Shown piece after piece: positions 6,564-16,386 of a stretch of DNA of 64,000 nucleotides; position 1 is the stretch's first letter, and every line of letters begins with the position of its first letter. The notes beneath the pieces were generated by a model. That model did not search any database and was not told where the DNA came from. It saw only the letters and a program-made list of their open reading frames with translations. A program made the position numbers and the translations under genes. This DNA comes from DATAXI01 sp963756185 (GTDB lineage: Bacteria > Verrucomicrobiota > Verrucomicrobiia > Chthoniobacterales > Chthoniobacteraceae), in assembly GCA_963756185.1 (NCBI GenBank), contig CAVWMS010000015.1, positions 712,517 through 776,516 of the forward strand, given 5' to 3'.

Positions 6564-7674
6564 TCACACGAAGGCTTCGGCCACGGAATCGGCCATCAAT
6601 TTTCCGCGGCGCGTGAGGAGCAGACGTTCCGTCGCGCGATTCGAGCAGGCCGAGCGCGCGCATTTCGAGCAACTCCGTTTCCCACGGGGCGGCGGCTTGC
6701 GCCGGGATGCCGCGCGCGGTGCGCAGGCCAAAGGCGAGCGTCTCGCCGGTGCGCGTCTTTTCGCTGAGCGTTTCCTCGAATGAGACCGCGGCGCCCGCCG
6801 CGCCGATGCGCAAGATGTACGCGGCGCTGTCGGGCACGTTTTGCCAGCGGCGCGCGCCGGCGGTGGAGAAGGCGCTCGGGCCGAACCCGAGATAGTCGTC
6901 GCCATTCCAATAGCCGAAATTGTGCAGCGACTCGCGGCCGGGGCGCGCGTAATTCGAGATTTCGTAATGGGCGTATCCGGCTTCGCCGAGAAAATCCATT
7001 GATTCCTCGAACATCGCGGCGTCGCGCTCGTCGTCGCGGTGGAATTCGCCGGCCTGCAATTGCTCGAAGTAACGCGTATCCTCCTCGTAAGTGAGGCAGT
7101 AGGCGGAAACGTGCTCGGGCGCAAGCGCGACGGTGCGCCGCAGTGTGTCGCGCCATTGGGCGCGCGTCTGCCCCGGGATGGCGAACATGAGATCGATGTT
7201 GATGTTCTCGATACCGGCATGGCGCAGGACGCGGTAAGTAGCTTCGGCCTGCGCGGCGCTGTGGACGCGGCCAAGAGTGGCGAGAATGCCATCGTCCCAC
7301 GATTGCACGCCGATGCTGATGCGGTTGACGCCCAGTTGCCGCAAATGCGCGGCCTTTTCGGGCGAGACCGTTGCCGGATTCACCTCGAAGGTCCATTCGC
7401 GCATCGCATCGAGCGGCAGGATGCCGCGCAATCCGCCCAGCAGATACTCGAGCTCGCCAATCGAAAGCATGCTCGGCGTGCCGCCGCCAAAGTAAATGGT
7501 CTCCGGCGCGACCGGGAATTCCGCCGCGCGAAGCCGCACCTCGGCCAGCAGCGCGTCGAGGAAGGCGCGATTCTTTGTCCGCATGCTGGTTTCCACATGG
7601 AAGGAGCAATAGGGGCAGAGGCGGGGGCAGAACGGGATGTGGAAGTAGAGGTGGCGGATCACTCGATGAAACAT
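6564..7674 (-). CDS. hemW: HemW-like radical SAM protein (heme chaperone)
   Basis: The N-terminus has the radical SAM cluster motif as CPRLCPYCSF (CX3CX2C), followed by TIYFGGGTPSMLS, VNPATVSPEKAAHLRQLGVN and SIGVQSWDDGIL, all hallmarks of HemW (older name: oxygen-independent coproporphyrinogen oxidase-like). Later motifs include INIDLMFAIPGQT and HYEISNYARPG. The family delivers heme to target proteins. It lacks the extra cysteine of true HemN. The frame changes near 6,640, after which the C-terminus LLLTRRGKLMADSVAEAFV ends at 6,564. No Shine-Dalgarno sequence is visible; a heptad-repeat element starts 7 bases upstream of the ATG. Confidence 0.88.
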
Positions 7675-7680
7675 CGGGGA

Positions 7681-7740
7681 GAATTCGAAATTCGAAACTC
7701 GAAATTCGAAGTATTTGGCGCCTTTGGCGCGTGCCGAAGG
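7681..7740. repeat. AATTCGA heptad-repeat element, copy A (before hemW)
   Basis: Positions 7,681-7,710 hold about four degenerate copies of a 7-base unit (GAAATTC phase). They are followed by TATTTGGCGCCTTTGGCGCG, in which GCGCC-TTT-GGCGC forms a short hairpin. Read on the hemW strand, the order is hairpin, then TTCGAATT-type units, then 6 bases, then the hemW ATG. The same layout occurs at 18,111-18,243 and 19,371-19,507. Confidence 0.85.
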
Positions 7741-7742
7741 GG

Positions 7743-9352
7743 CTATTGCGCGATCGCTTTTTCCGCGCCGAGGCCTGTGTTGGCGCGCACCAGCAGCTCA
7801 GGGAAACGGGCTTCGGCGGCGGGTTCGCGCATGAGGAGCGAGCCGAGGAACGCGGCGAGGAAACCGAGCGGGATGCTGACGATGCCGGGATTCTCCAGCG
7901 GGAAGAACGGGGCGCGCTGGATGAGATGGCGTGCGCTGGCGGCGACGCCGGGCTTGTCGATGCCCATGATGCTGGGGCTGATGGCGATCAATGCCAGCGA
8001 AGAAACGAGCCCCACCGCCAGGCCCAGCACGGCGCCGGTGGTCGTGAAGCGTTTCCAGAAAATCGAGAAGAGGACGACCGGAAGATTGGCGGAGGCGGCC
8101 ACGGCAAACGCAAGCGCCACCAGGAAGGCGACGTTCGCCGTGGGACCGAGCAGGATGGCAATGCCGATCGAGACCGCGCCGACGGCAAACGCCGTGATCC
8201 TGGCGACGAGCACTTCCTCGCCCGGTTTCCGCTCGCTGCCGTGATGAATCACGTTCGTGTAAAAATCGTGCGCAAAGGAAGTCGAGGCGCTGATGGTCAG
8301 GCCGGCGACGACGGCCAGGATGGTCGCGAAGGCGATCGCCGAGATCAACGCGAAGAAAATGTCGCCGCCCAACTCCCTGGCCAGAAGGGGCGCGCTCATG
8401 TTGGTGCCGCCGTTGGCGGTGATCTTATCCGGCCCCACGATGGTCGCCGCGCCGAACCCGAGGAAAGTCGTCATTAAATAGAACGCCCCGATGAGCACCA
8501 TGGCCCAGACCACGGAATGGCGCGCCGTCTTCGCATCCGGCACGGTATAAAAGCGGACGAGGATATGCGGCAGGCCGGCGGTGCCGCAGATGAGCGCCAT
8601 GCCGAGCGAGATCAGGTCGAGCGCGCCCCATGGCGGCTTGAAGCGCAAGCCGGGCACGAGAAAGTCCTTCGTCACGAGGGCATGGGTCGCCTTGTCCGTA
8701 TAAGTCACGTGGCCGATCGCGCCGAAGAACTCGCCCAGGTGCCAATGAAAATGCGCCAGCACCATCAGGCTCATGACGAATGTGCCCGCGATGAGCAGGA
8801 TCGCCTTGATGATCTGCACCCACGTGGTTGCCAGCATCCCCCCAAAGACCACGTAAACGATCATCAGCACGCCCACGCAACTTACCGCGGTCTTGTAGTC
8901 GATGCCGGCGCCTTTCAACAACGTGGAAACCAGCACGCCGGCGCCGACCATTTGCGCGATCATATAGAAAGTCGAGACCGTCAGCGTGCTCAAGGAGCCC
9001 ATGGCGCGCACCGGGCGCGGGCTAGGCGAAAGGCAAGCACGTCGGCCATCGTGTATTTGCCGGTGTTGCGCAGCGGCTCGGCGACCAGGAGCAACACCGT
9101 CAGGTAGGCGACCAGGAACCCGACCGAGTACATGAAACCGTCGTAACCAAAGAACGCGATCATTCCCGCGATGCCGAGAAACGACGCGGCGCTCATGTAA
9201 TCGCCGGCTATGGCGACGCCGTTCTGCCACGCGTTGATGCGCCGGCTGGCGGCGAAATAGGCGGCCGCGCCGCTCGATTTGCGCGCGGCCCAGTAAGTGA
9301 TGACCAGGGTTATCGCGACGAAGACGAGAAAGAATGCCAGCGGCGTGGACAT
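7743..9352 (-). CDS. actP: Sodium:solute symporter, acetate permease type
   Basis: The product is about 536 residues and belongs to the SSS family. The N-terminal part reads ITYWAARKSSGAAAYFAASR and INAWQNGVAIAGDYMSAASF, typical for ActP-type cation/acetate symporters. After a frame change near 9,020 it continues with GAGVLVSTLLKGAGIDYKTA, LGMALICGTAGLPHILVRFY and a long series of membrane helices. The upstream DUF485 gene, 12 bases away, is the usual partner of actP. The likely substrate is a short-chain carboxylate such as acetate, from family and context. Confidence 0.87.
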
Positions 9353-9364
9353 GGCGGCGCGCCG

Positions 9365-9781
9365 TTACCTTTTGTCGATGTCATCGACCAGTGACTTCGC
9401 GTCGCGGTCAAAGATATTCGCCGCGCGCACATAGAACGCCGCGATGATCCAGGCCATGAAAAACTGCGACAAGGCGAAGAGATAGGCGATGTTTACCGGC
9501 CCGACGCGTTTCTCCATGAACGGCCGCTCGTAGCCGACCAGGACCGGGAGGGCAAAGTAATAGACGATGAAGAAAATCGTCGCGGGCACGATAAAGCGCG
9601 CCTTGCGTGCAAGCAGCCCGCGAAATTGCGGGCGGGCGGCTATCCCGTCCCAATCGATGCGGCCGCGTTCTTCGTCGGCGGTGCGTTCATGGGCTGGTTT
9701 GGGTACGAAGGCTCCCACCGGCGCGATGTCCGTCGGAGCACCTACAAAAGGCGTAGGATCGCCAGGTTCGGGGGAAACCAT
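9365..9781 (-). CDS. DUF485 inner-membrane protein, partner of the symporter
   Basis: This 138-residue protein has a Pro-rich cytoplasmic N-terminus (MVSPEPGDPTPFVGAPTDIA), then the DUF485 core DGIAARPQFRGLLARKARFI, and two membrane helices (PATIFFIVYYFALPVLVGY and IAYLFALSQFFMAWIIAAFY). The C-terminus ends DAKSLVDDIDKR. DUF485 proteins (YjcH in E. coli) lie directly upstream of actP, as here. The N-terminal extension is longer than in YjcH. Confidence 0.88.
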   Translation of the reverse strand: MVSPEPGDPTPFVGAPTDIAPVGAFVPKPAHERTADEERGRIDWDGIAARPQFRGLLARKARFIVPATIFFIVYYFALPVLVGYERPFMEKRVGPVNIAYLFALSQFFMAWIIAAFYVRAANIFDRDAKSLVDDIDKR

Positions 9782-12150
9782 TGGCGGAAGATAACAATTC
9801 CCGGCCCGATCAGCAAGCGTAAAACAGAATGATAACGGAAATAAAAAACCGCATATTCCGTCATGCCGCGATAGTTCCGACGGCAGGCGTTCAATCTCCA
9901 ATTCGGCCGCCCCGCCTGATACTGCTTTATATCCGCGCGCAGCTTTCCGGCGAGGTTGCCGGATTGCGCCGCGGGCAATTGCAGCGCGCTTTGCGCGGTG
10001 CGGATCGCGTTGGGAAAATCGCCCGTCTGCGCGTAAGCGGCGGCGAGCGTGCGGAGGATGTCGGGTCTGTTCCGCGGGTGGATTGGTTCGCGCTTTTGGC
10101 AAGCGCGAGCGCGCCGGCGCCGTCGCGGAGATTTTGCTCGGGCGCGGCGGCCAGCAGCCACGCGAGGCCGTTTTGCACGCCCACCTTCGCGGGCTCGACT
10201 TTCAACAGGGCGCGGTATTCGGCGATTGCCTCCGCGGTGCGGCCGGACTGGGCGAATGCGGTTGCAAGGTTTCCCGCGGCAAAGAGCAGCGTGTGGTCGA
10301 TCTTCAAGGTTTCCTGGAACTGGCCGATGGCCTCATCGTATTGCCCCTGCTGAAGCAATGCGTAGCCGAGATTATTGTGAGCTTCGGCAAGAGCCGGCTC
10401 GGCCCGCACGGCTTCGCGGTATTCGGCAATCGCCTCGGCAGGCCGTCCCACCTTCAGCAAGACGTTGCCCAGATTATTATGGGCCTCGGCGTCATCCGGG
10501 TTCAATCGGAGCGCCTCGTGAAATTCGGCAGTCGCCGCATCCGTCTGCCCTTTGAGGAAAAAGGCCGTGCCGAGCGTGTAATGGGCGTCGGCGTTATCGG
10601 GATCGAGCCGCAGCGACTCGTGAAGCTCGGTGATCGCCTCGTCGGTGCGCCCTTTGCGCAGCAGAGCGTCGCCCAGGTTCTCGTGGGTTTTGGCGGCATT
10701 GGGATGGAGGCTGATCGAACTGCGGTACATGGCGATTGCTTCATCAACGCGGCCCTCGTCAAGCAATGCACTGCCGAGATTGTTGATGGTTTCGGGATCG
10801 CCGGGCAGCAACCGCAGGAGCTCCTCGAAATCGGCAATGGCCTCGGCGGAATGCCCTCGAGTGCAAGGGCATTGCCGAGATTCTTCAGGGCGTCGGCGTT
10901 ATCGCGCGTCGTCTCGAGCGCGTGCGTCCAGAGGCGTAAGTGTCATCGCGCCAGTAAGTAACCTGGCGCCAGCCGGCGGCGGCCAGCGCGCAAAGGATGA
11001 GTGCGGCGAGCACGCCCAGCACCGTGCGGCGGACGCGCGCGCCGCCTGCCCATTCGGCGGCCATCCATGTGACCGCAATGAAAAGGCCTATCTGCGGCAG
11101 GTAACTGTAGCGGTCCGCGTAAGCCTGGTTGCCGGTCTGCATCACCCCGATCACCGGCACGAGGATGCCGAGATACCAAAGCCATCCGGTAATGAGGAAC
11201 GGCTGCCTCCGGCGAAGATAGTAAACGCCGGCGGTGATCGCCGCCAGGAGCAGCAGCGCGTCGAATGTTTGCCAGCCCGGCGTTCCGCCCACGGGCAGAG
11301 GATAAGGCAACGCGAGGTTGACCGGGTAAATCGTCTTCCAGAGATACGCGGTATAACCGATCGGCGCGTTTGCGGGATAAGTGGTGATTGGCGGATGCTC
11401 CCCGTAGTTAAGGGCAAAAATCGCCGCGATACTGGATAGCGCGGACAGGGCGAAGAGCGGCATCTTTTCCCATAACAAGCCGGGAAACTGCGAGGGGGAA
11501 CGCAATCGCGCGAGCGGCCAGTAGTCGAGCAGCAACAGCACGCATGGGAGCGTCACGAGCATCGGCTTGCTCAACAGGCCGAGGGTAAACCAAAGCAGGA
11601 CCATCGCATACCGGCCCATGGACCTCGGCTGCCGCGCATAGCGGACGTAAGCCAGCAGGGTCAGCATGAAAAACAGCCCGCTCAACACATCCTTGCACTC
11701 GGACACCCATACCACCGATTCGACGCGCAGCGGATGAATGGCGAACAACGCGGCGACAAAGGCGCTGCGCCAGATGGCGCCGGTCATTTCGAGCAACGCG
11801 CAAAAAAGCAGGACCACGCAGGCCGCGTGCAACGCGATATTGACCAGATGATAGCCGCCGGCCCAGAAGCCGAAGAGCTGGCGGTCGAGCATCAGCACAA
11901 TCACCGTGAGCGGGTGCCAGTGCCCGACGAGCACGTGGGTAAATGCCCATTTTACACCGGCCAGGGTCAGCCCCGCGGGCACCGCCGGGTTTTCATGGAT
12001 ATATTGCGGGTCGTCAAAATCGACGAACCCGTAACCGATCGCCTGGCCGAAGACGGCAAAGACGAGCAGGACGAGCAGGGCGCAAATCGCGGCCGCTACC
12101 CAGCGCCGGCGCGCCGTAAGGGATTGGTTGGGGGGAGGGTTGGCAGTCAG
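9742..12150 (-). CDS. TMTC-like membrane protein with C-terminal TPR array
   Basis: The N-terminal half contains about ten membrane helices, with a first loop GYGFVDFDDPQYIHENPAVP (the acidic pair resembles the Asp/Asp-Glu loop of PMT/TMTC-type glycosyltransferases) and later VGHWHPLTVIVLMLDRQLFG. The C-terminal half has at least six tetratricopeptide repeats of 34 residues (for example AEAHNNLGYALLQQGQYDEA). The frame changes near 10,900 and near 10,080. No ATG, GTG or TTG is found in frame near the N-terminus; coding begins around 12,150. The open frame reaches 9,742, but the true stop may lie nearer 9,860. Protein O-glycosylation is a family-based guess. Confidence 0.7.
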
Positions 12151-12167
12151 CTCTTGAATAAGAATAG

Positions 12168-13113
12168 TTATATCTCAGCGGCGTTGAGATTCCAGATGAT
12201 CCCCTTTTGCGCCGCGGCGCTGGCGAAAACGGCGCCCTGGGCCGGAACGACGGCGGCATTGCCCAGCGCGGGCCGCAGCAACTCGAAATCCGATGGCGGA
12301 AGCGCGATGCGCACCGCGCGAAACCCGAGCGCCGCCGCGCGCCCGAGCGCCGCGGCCACCAGCTCGACCGCCGCGCGCGGCTCCTCGAAGGCGAAGCAAC
12401 AGAGGTACGCCGGCCGCAGTTCCGAGCCATCGTCGGCGATCAACCGGCGCACCAGCCGCCGGTCTTCGAACCGGGCGCAGGCTTTGCCGCCGGGATGCAC
12501 CAGCCATGCCGGCGGCGATGCGGAGCGCGTCCCCGGCGACCCGCCCAGCAACGCGTAGCGCCCGCGCGAAAGCCGCGCGAACAATTCCCTGCCCGCCTCG
12601 GGTTTCGCAACCCAGCGCTGATGGCCCGCGCCCCGGCTGCCGGCGACCGGCAGGCGCACCACGGCCAGCCGCGCCACCTCGGTAAAGGGACGATTCCCGC
12701 GCGTCCCGTGTAATCGGGCGGTTTCACCGGCGTCTCGTCGAGCGCAACCGTAAAGCCAAATTCCGTCTTCGACAGACCCCAGGTCATCGCCTTCTGCAAA
12801 AGGCGAAAGGTGGCGATCTTGCGCCGCTCCTCGGGAAGGATCTTGATGTCCGCAATGTAGCCGGCCAACCGCTCCGAGCCATCCGGCGTCAGCAGCCTCA
12901 CCGCGGCGATCTCGATGAGCCCCGTGATGCGCCCCTCCTTTTCCGACGCGAAGCACCTTCCCTCGCCGAGCGAACGAATGAACGCCGTGCGATCGCTCCC
13001 GTAGTCGATGTGGAAGTACCGGCCGCGAATGGAACCGGGAACGTCAATTCAAACTCCTGCAGCTTCCCCCGGAGCGCGGGGGAGGGCGCGGCGTCCAACT
13101 CATGAATGACCAT
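12168..13113 (-). CDS. GNAT-type N-acetyltransferase-like protein (frameshifted)
   Basis: Three frames join into one protein of about 310 residues. It starts MVIHELDAAPSPALRGKLQE, continues with CFASEKEGRITGLIEIAAVR and GYIADIKILPEERRKIATFR (the latter resembles the acetyl-CoA-binding core of GNAT enzymes), and ends QKGIIWNLNAAEI. The changes lie near 13,030, 12,900 and 12,690. The second half (RAAALGFRAVRIALPPSDFE) may form a second acyltransferase-like domain. The substrate is unknown. Confidence 0.6.
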
Positions 13114-13190
13114 GCGTGATTCGGTTTGGGCGGCCTTCCATGAATGCCCTTTTCAATCGGGCCTTTGTCTCGTACGGTTTGAGCCCCTTT

Positions 13191-15001
13191 ATGTCATCGC
13201 TTCCACCCAAACGCAAGGCCGGCAAGGCGCCCGCGGCGAACCTGAGCCGAAGGCATTCGGCAATCGTCGTCGATGGCGCCGAGCGCGCCGCCAGCCGCGC
13301 CATGCTCTACGCCGGTCGGTTTCACGAGCCGGGATTTCAAGAAATCGCAGATCGGCATCGCCTCGACCTGGAGCATGGTCACGCCCTGCAACATGCACAT
13401 CGACCGACTGGCGCGCGAAGCCGCCGCGCGGCGCGGACGACGCCGGCGGCAAGGCGATTATTTTCAATACCATCACCGTCTCCGACGGCATCTCGATGGG
13501 CACCGAAGGGATGAAATATTCGCTGGTGTCGCGCGAGGTGATCGCCGATTCCATCGAGACGGTCGTCGGCTGCCAGGGCTTCGACGGCTTGGTGGCCATC
13601 GGCGGCTGCGACAAAAACATGCCGGGCTGCCTCATGGCCATTGCGCGGCTGAACCGGCCCGCGGTTTTCGTTTATGGCGGCACGATTTTGCCCGGCTGCA
13701 TCACCGGCCAGATGGTCGCGAAGCGGCTCGGCAAGGACATCGTCAAGCCGGGGATGCGTCCCGCGCCCGCTCGACATCGTCTCCGTGTTCGAGGCCGTGG
13801 GCGCGCACGCGACGGGACGATCAACGACCGGCAATTGCGCGCGAGATCGAGGCATGCGCCATTCCCGGCGCCCGGCTCGTGCGGCGGCATGTACACGGCC
13901 AACACCATGGCCTCGGCCATCGAGGCGCTCGGGCATGAGCCTGCCGAATTCACTCCGCCCAGGACGCGGTTTCGCGCCGCCAAGACCGAGGATTGCCGCG
14001 CGCGCCGGCGCCGTGGTGCTCGATTTGATCAAGCGCGGCATCCGCCCGCTCGATATCATGACGCGCGAAGGCGTTCGAGAACGCCATCACCGTCGTGATC
14101 GCCCTCGGCGGCTCGACCAACGCCGTGCTGCATCTCCTCGCCATGGCGCACTGCGCCGGCGTGAAGCTGGGCCTCGATGATTTCACCCGCATCGGCAAGC
14201 GCGTGCCCGTGCTGGCCGATCTGAAACCGAGCGGGCGATACCTGATGGCGGAGCTGGTGGCCATCGGCGGCATCGTCCCGATGATGAAGACGCTGCTCGA
14301 TGCGGGGCTGCTTCACGGCGATTGCCTGACCGTCACCGGCAAGACCATGGCGCGAGAACCTGAAGCCCGTCAAACCCTACCCGAAGGGCCAGCAGATCAT
14401 TCGCCCGCTTTCGCGACCCGATCAAAAAGGACAGCCATCTGGTCATCCTGCGCGGCAATCTCGCGCCCGAGGGCGCGGTCGCGAAAATCTCCGGCAAGGA
14501 AGGCGTGCGCTTCACCGGCACGGCCCGCGTTTTCGAGACCGAGGAGATGGCGCTCAAGGCGATTCTCGACGGCAACCATCAAGGCCGGCGACGTGATCGT
14601 CATCCGCTACGAAGGCCCGCGCGGCGGCCCCGGCATGCGCGAAATGCTCTCGCCCACCTCCGCCATCATGGGCAAGGGACTGGGCAAGCAGGTGGCGCTC
14701 ATCACCGACGGCCGATTCTCCGGCGGCAGCCACGGCTTCGTGGTCGGCCATATCACGCCCGAAGCCTTCATCGGGCGGACCGATCGCCATCGTGAAAAAC
14801 GGCGACCGCATCACCATCGACGCCGAAAAGCGCACCATCGACCTGGAAGTGGGCGACGATGAAATCGTCCGGCGCCTGGCCAGGTGGAAAAAGCCGAAGC
14901 CGCGCTACACCCGCGGCGTGCTGGCGAAGTACGCCGCGCTGGTCAGCAGCGCCAGCGAAGGGGCGGTCACGGACGGACGGCATTTGGCAATCAGGATTTA
15001 G
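13191..15001 (+). CDS. ilvD: Dihydroxy-acid dehydratase (frameshifted by probable sequencing errors)
   Basis: IlvD converts 2,3-dihydroxy acids to 2-keto acids in branched-chain amino acid synthesis. Visible motifs include TPCNMHIDRLA, GISMGTEGMKYSLVSREVIA, VGCQGFDGLVAIGGCDKNMP with the cluster-binding Cys and the GCDKNMPG signature, VIALGGSTNAVLHLLAMAH, and LITDGRFSGGSHGFVVGHI (the SGGxxGFxxGHxxPEA signature). The start at ATG 13,191 gives MSSLPPKRK. At least ten single-base frame changes occur, for example near 13,310, 13,770, 14,070, 14,350, 14,575 and 14,780, while conserved text continues across each. That pattern indicates poor consensus rather than a pseudogene. Confidence 0.9.
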
Positions 15002-15097
15002 CCTGCATATTTCACACCTCGTGTGAAATACGTGGGATTATGCAACTGACGAGCAATTAGGAATCGCTGAAGTGAGGGTACGAGATCTCCAGATTTC

Positions 15098-15250
15098 AAG
15101 CCAACGCCAGGCAACCTCACGCCCGTCCAGATCATTGAGCGGTTCACAACCGATGACGCGGCCCGGGAGCATTTGGAGAGTATCCGCTGGGAGCACGGGA
15201 TTGCCGCTCTGAAAAGGCTGAGGGTAAGAGGCTTACGTACAGACCATTGA
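15098..15250 (+). pseudogene. IS1595-type transposase N-terminal remnant
   Basis: The frame reads NLTPVQIIERFTTDDAAREH then LESIRWEHGIA. This matches the start of IS1595-family transposases, in which a zinc-binding PxCG segment would follow. Instead the similarity ends and the frame stops after 17 more residues. There is no start codon in a sensible place. It is a short relic of an insertion sequence; terminal repeats were not found. The rest of the 15,002-15,403 gap holds no other gene I can support. Confidence 0.6.
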
Positions 15251-15403
15251 CCAAAAAGATCTCTGATTAGACGGCTTGAACTGGCCTGACTTCTGCTATA
15301 TTTTAGTGTCGTTCAGCAGCCCCGATACACGTCCGGCTTTGGATGCTGATGCGATGAAATATCGGGTTGACGAGCCATATCCCATGTTTAGCTTAGCGAT
15401 CCC

Positions 15404-15625
15404 ATGAGCAACCGCCTTAAAACAGATTTTTTGGTGCCATCCTCGTCATTTCTGACGGGTTTTGGCAGCGTGTTGAATATTGCTGGCGACTATTTCGGAT
15501 ACAATTGCTCTGATGAACCTGACGAAGCTGCAATCGCTTCCGATTGGAAGATGGCCGGCCAGGATTTGCGTGACATTATGAGTCCGGCTCTCGCGCCGAC
15601 GGCAGCCGAATCGGCACATCGCTGA
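15404..15625 (+). CDS. Small protein preceding DUF2335 gene
   Basis: This 73-residue protein begins MSNRLKTDFLVPSSSFLTGF and continues GSVLNIAGDYFGYNCSDEPD, then DWKMAGQDLRDIM. Short proteins with this FLxPxxSFLTGxGSVLxxxGxY pattern are found upstream of DUF2335 genes, as here (14-base spacing). The function is unknown. The two are probably co-transcribed and may have moved together; an IS relic lies just upstream. Confidence 0.6.
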   Translation: MSNRLKTDFLVPSSSFLTGFGSVLNIAGDYFGYNCSDEPDEAAIASDWKMAGQDLRDIMSPALAPTAAESAHR

Positions 15626-15639
15626 TTCAAGCCTCCCTG

Positions 15640-16215
15640 ATGGCCGACGAGATAGAACAGCCGCAGGAAAAGCTACAACCGACTGTAGCAGATGGAAAGC
15701 CGTCCCCTGGTGATGCGGCATTTACTCGTCAGCTATCGAAGCTGCTCCAGAGCGACGCGGAACTCAAAGTGATTCCACAACAGAAGCTGGAGCGATTGGT
15801 GAGCTTATTCACGGCTGCACATACGGAAATTATTGCCAAGTATCATTCCGGGCCCCTGCCCGCTCCTGAGGACCTCCTCAAATACAATGAAGCAGTCCAC
15901 GACGGGGCTAACCGAATTATGGTGATGGCCGAAAATCAGTCGGCGCATCGCATTCAGATTGAATCACTTGTAATTGGAAGCCAGCAAACTCAAAGCGGAA
16001 GAGGCCAAATTTTTGGCCTGATAATCGGGATGTTTGGTATTTCGGTCGGGGCGATTGTTGCTTGCTTGGGGCATGAGGCTGTCGGTAGTGTAATTGCGGG
16101 AACGACTGTCGTCAGTCTTGCTACTGCGTTTATCTTGGGGAGGCAACAGCAGGTAGGTGATCTCGCTCGAAAACGAGAAGCTGTTTCGAAGCAACCCAAC
16201 GGCAATCGGAAGTAG
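15640..16215 (+). CDS. DUF2335 predicted membrane protein
   Basis: The 191-residue protein has an N-terminal soluble helical part, a conserved-type stretch KYHSGPLPAPEDLLKYNEAV followed by GANRIMVMAENQSAHR (the DUF2335 signature region), and two adjacent membrane helices near residues 124-144 and 150-168 (GLIIGMFGISVGAIVACLG, SVIAGTTVVSLATAFILG). The C-terminus is short and basic. The family has no established function. The two-helix end resembles membrane effectors in bacterial conflict systems, but that is speculation. Confidence 0.75.
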   Translation: MADEIEQPQEKLQPTVADGKPSPGDAAFTRQLSKLLQSDAELKVIPQQKLERLVSLFTAAHTEIIAKYHSGPLPAPEDLLKYNEAVHDGANRIMVMAENQSAHRIQIESLVIGSQQTQSGRGQIFGLIIGMFGISVGAIVACLGHEAVGSVIAGTTVVSLATAFILGRQQQVGDLARKREAVSKQPNGNRK

Positions 16216-16386
16216 CGGCCGCTTGACATTACGCACCGCGGCGACCGGCGGGCCGCGTGGTCTCGCCGGAAACCGCGGCGCCGAGCGGCAAATTCCCGGC
16301 TCCTATTTCGAAGCTGCCGTTGACAGTCCCCTCACCCACCTTTAACTTTTTGCCTCTCTCCCCATCCCCAAACACTCTTCTCTCAA

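Noticed and set aside
6596..7609. Second long frame inside hemW as a separate gene
   Set aside because: Arg-rich out-of-frame translation of hemW; the HemW motifs are all in the chosen frame.
13191..15001. ilvD as a pseudogene
   Set aside because: All conserved motifs remain in one of the three frames right across each break. Real decay would also show substitutions and larger losses.
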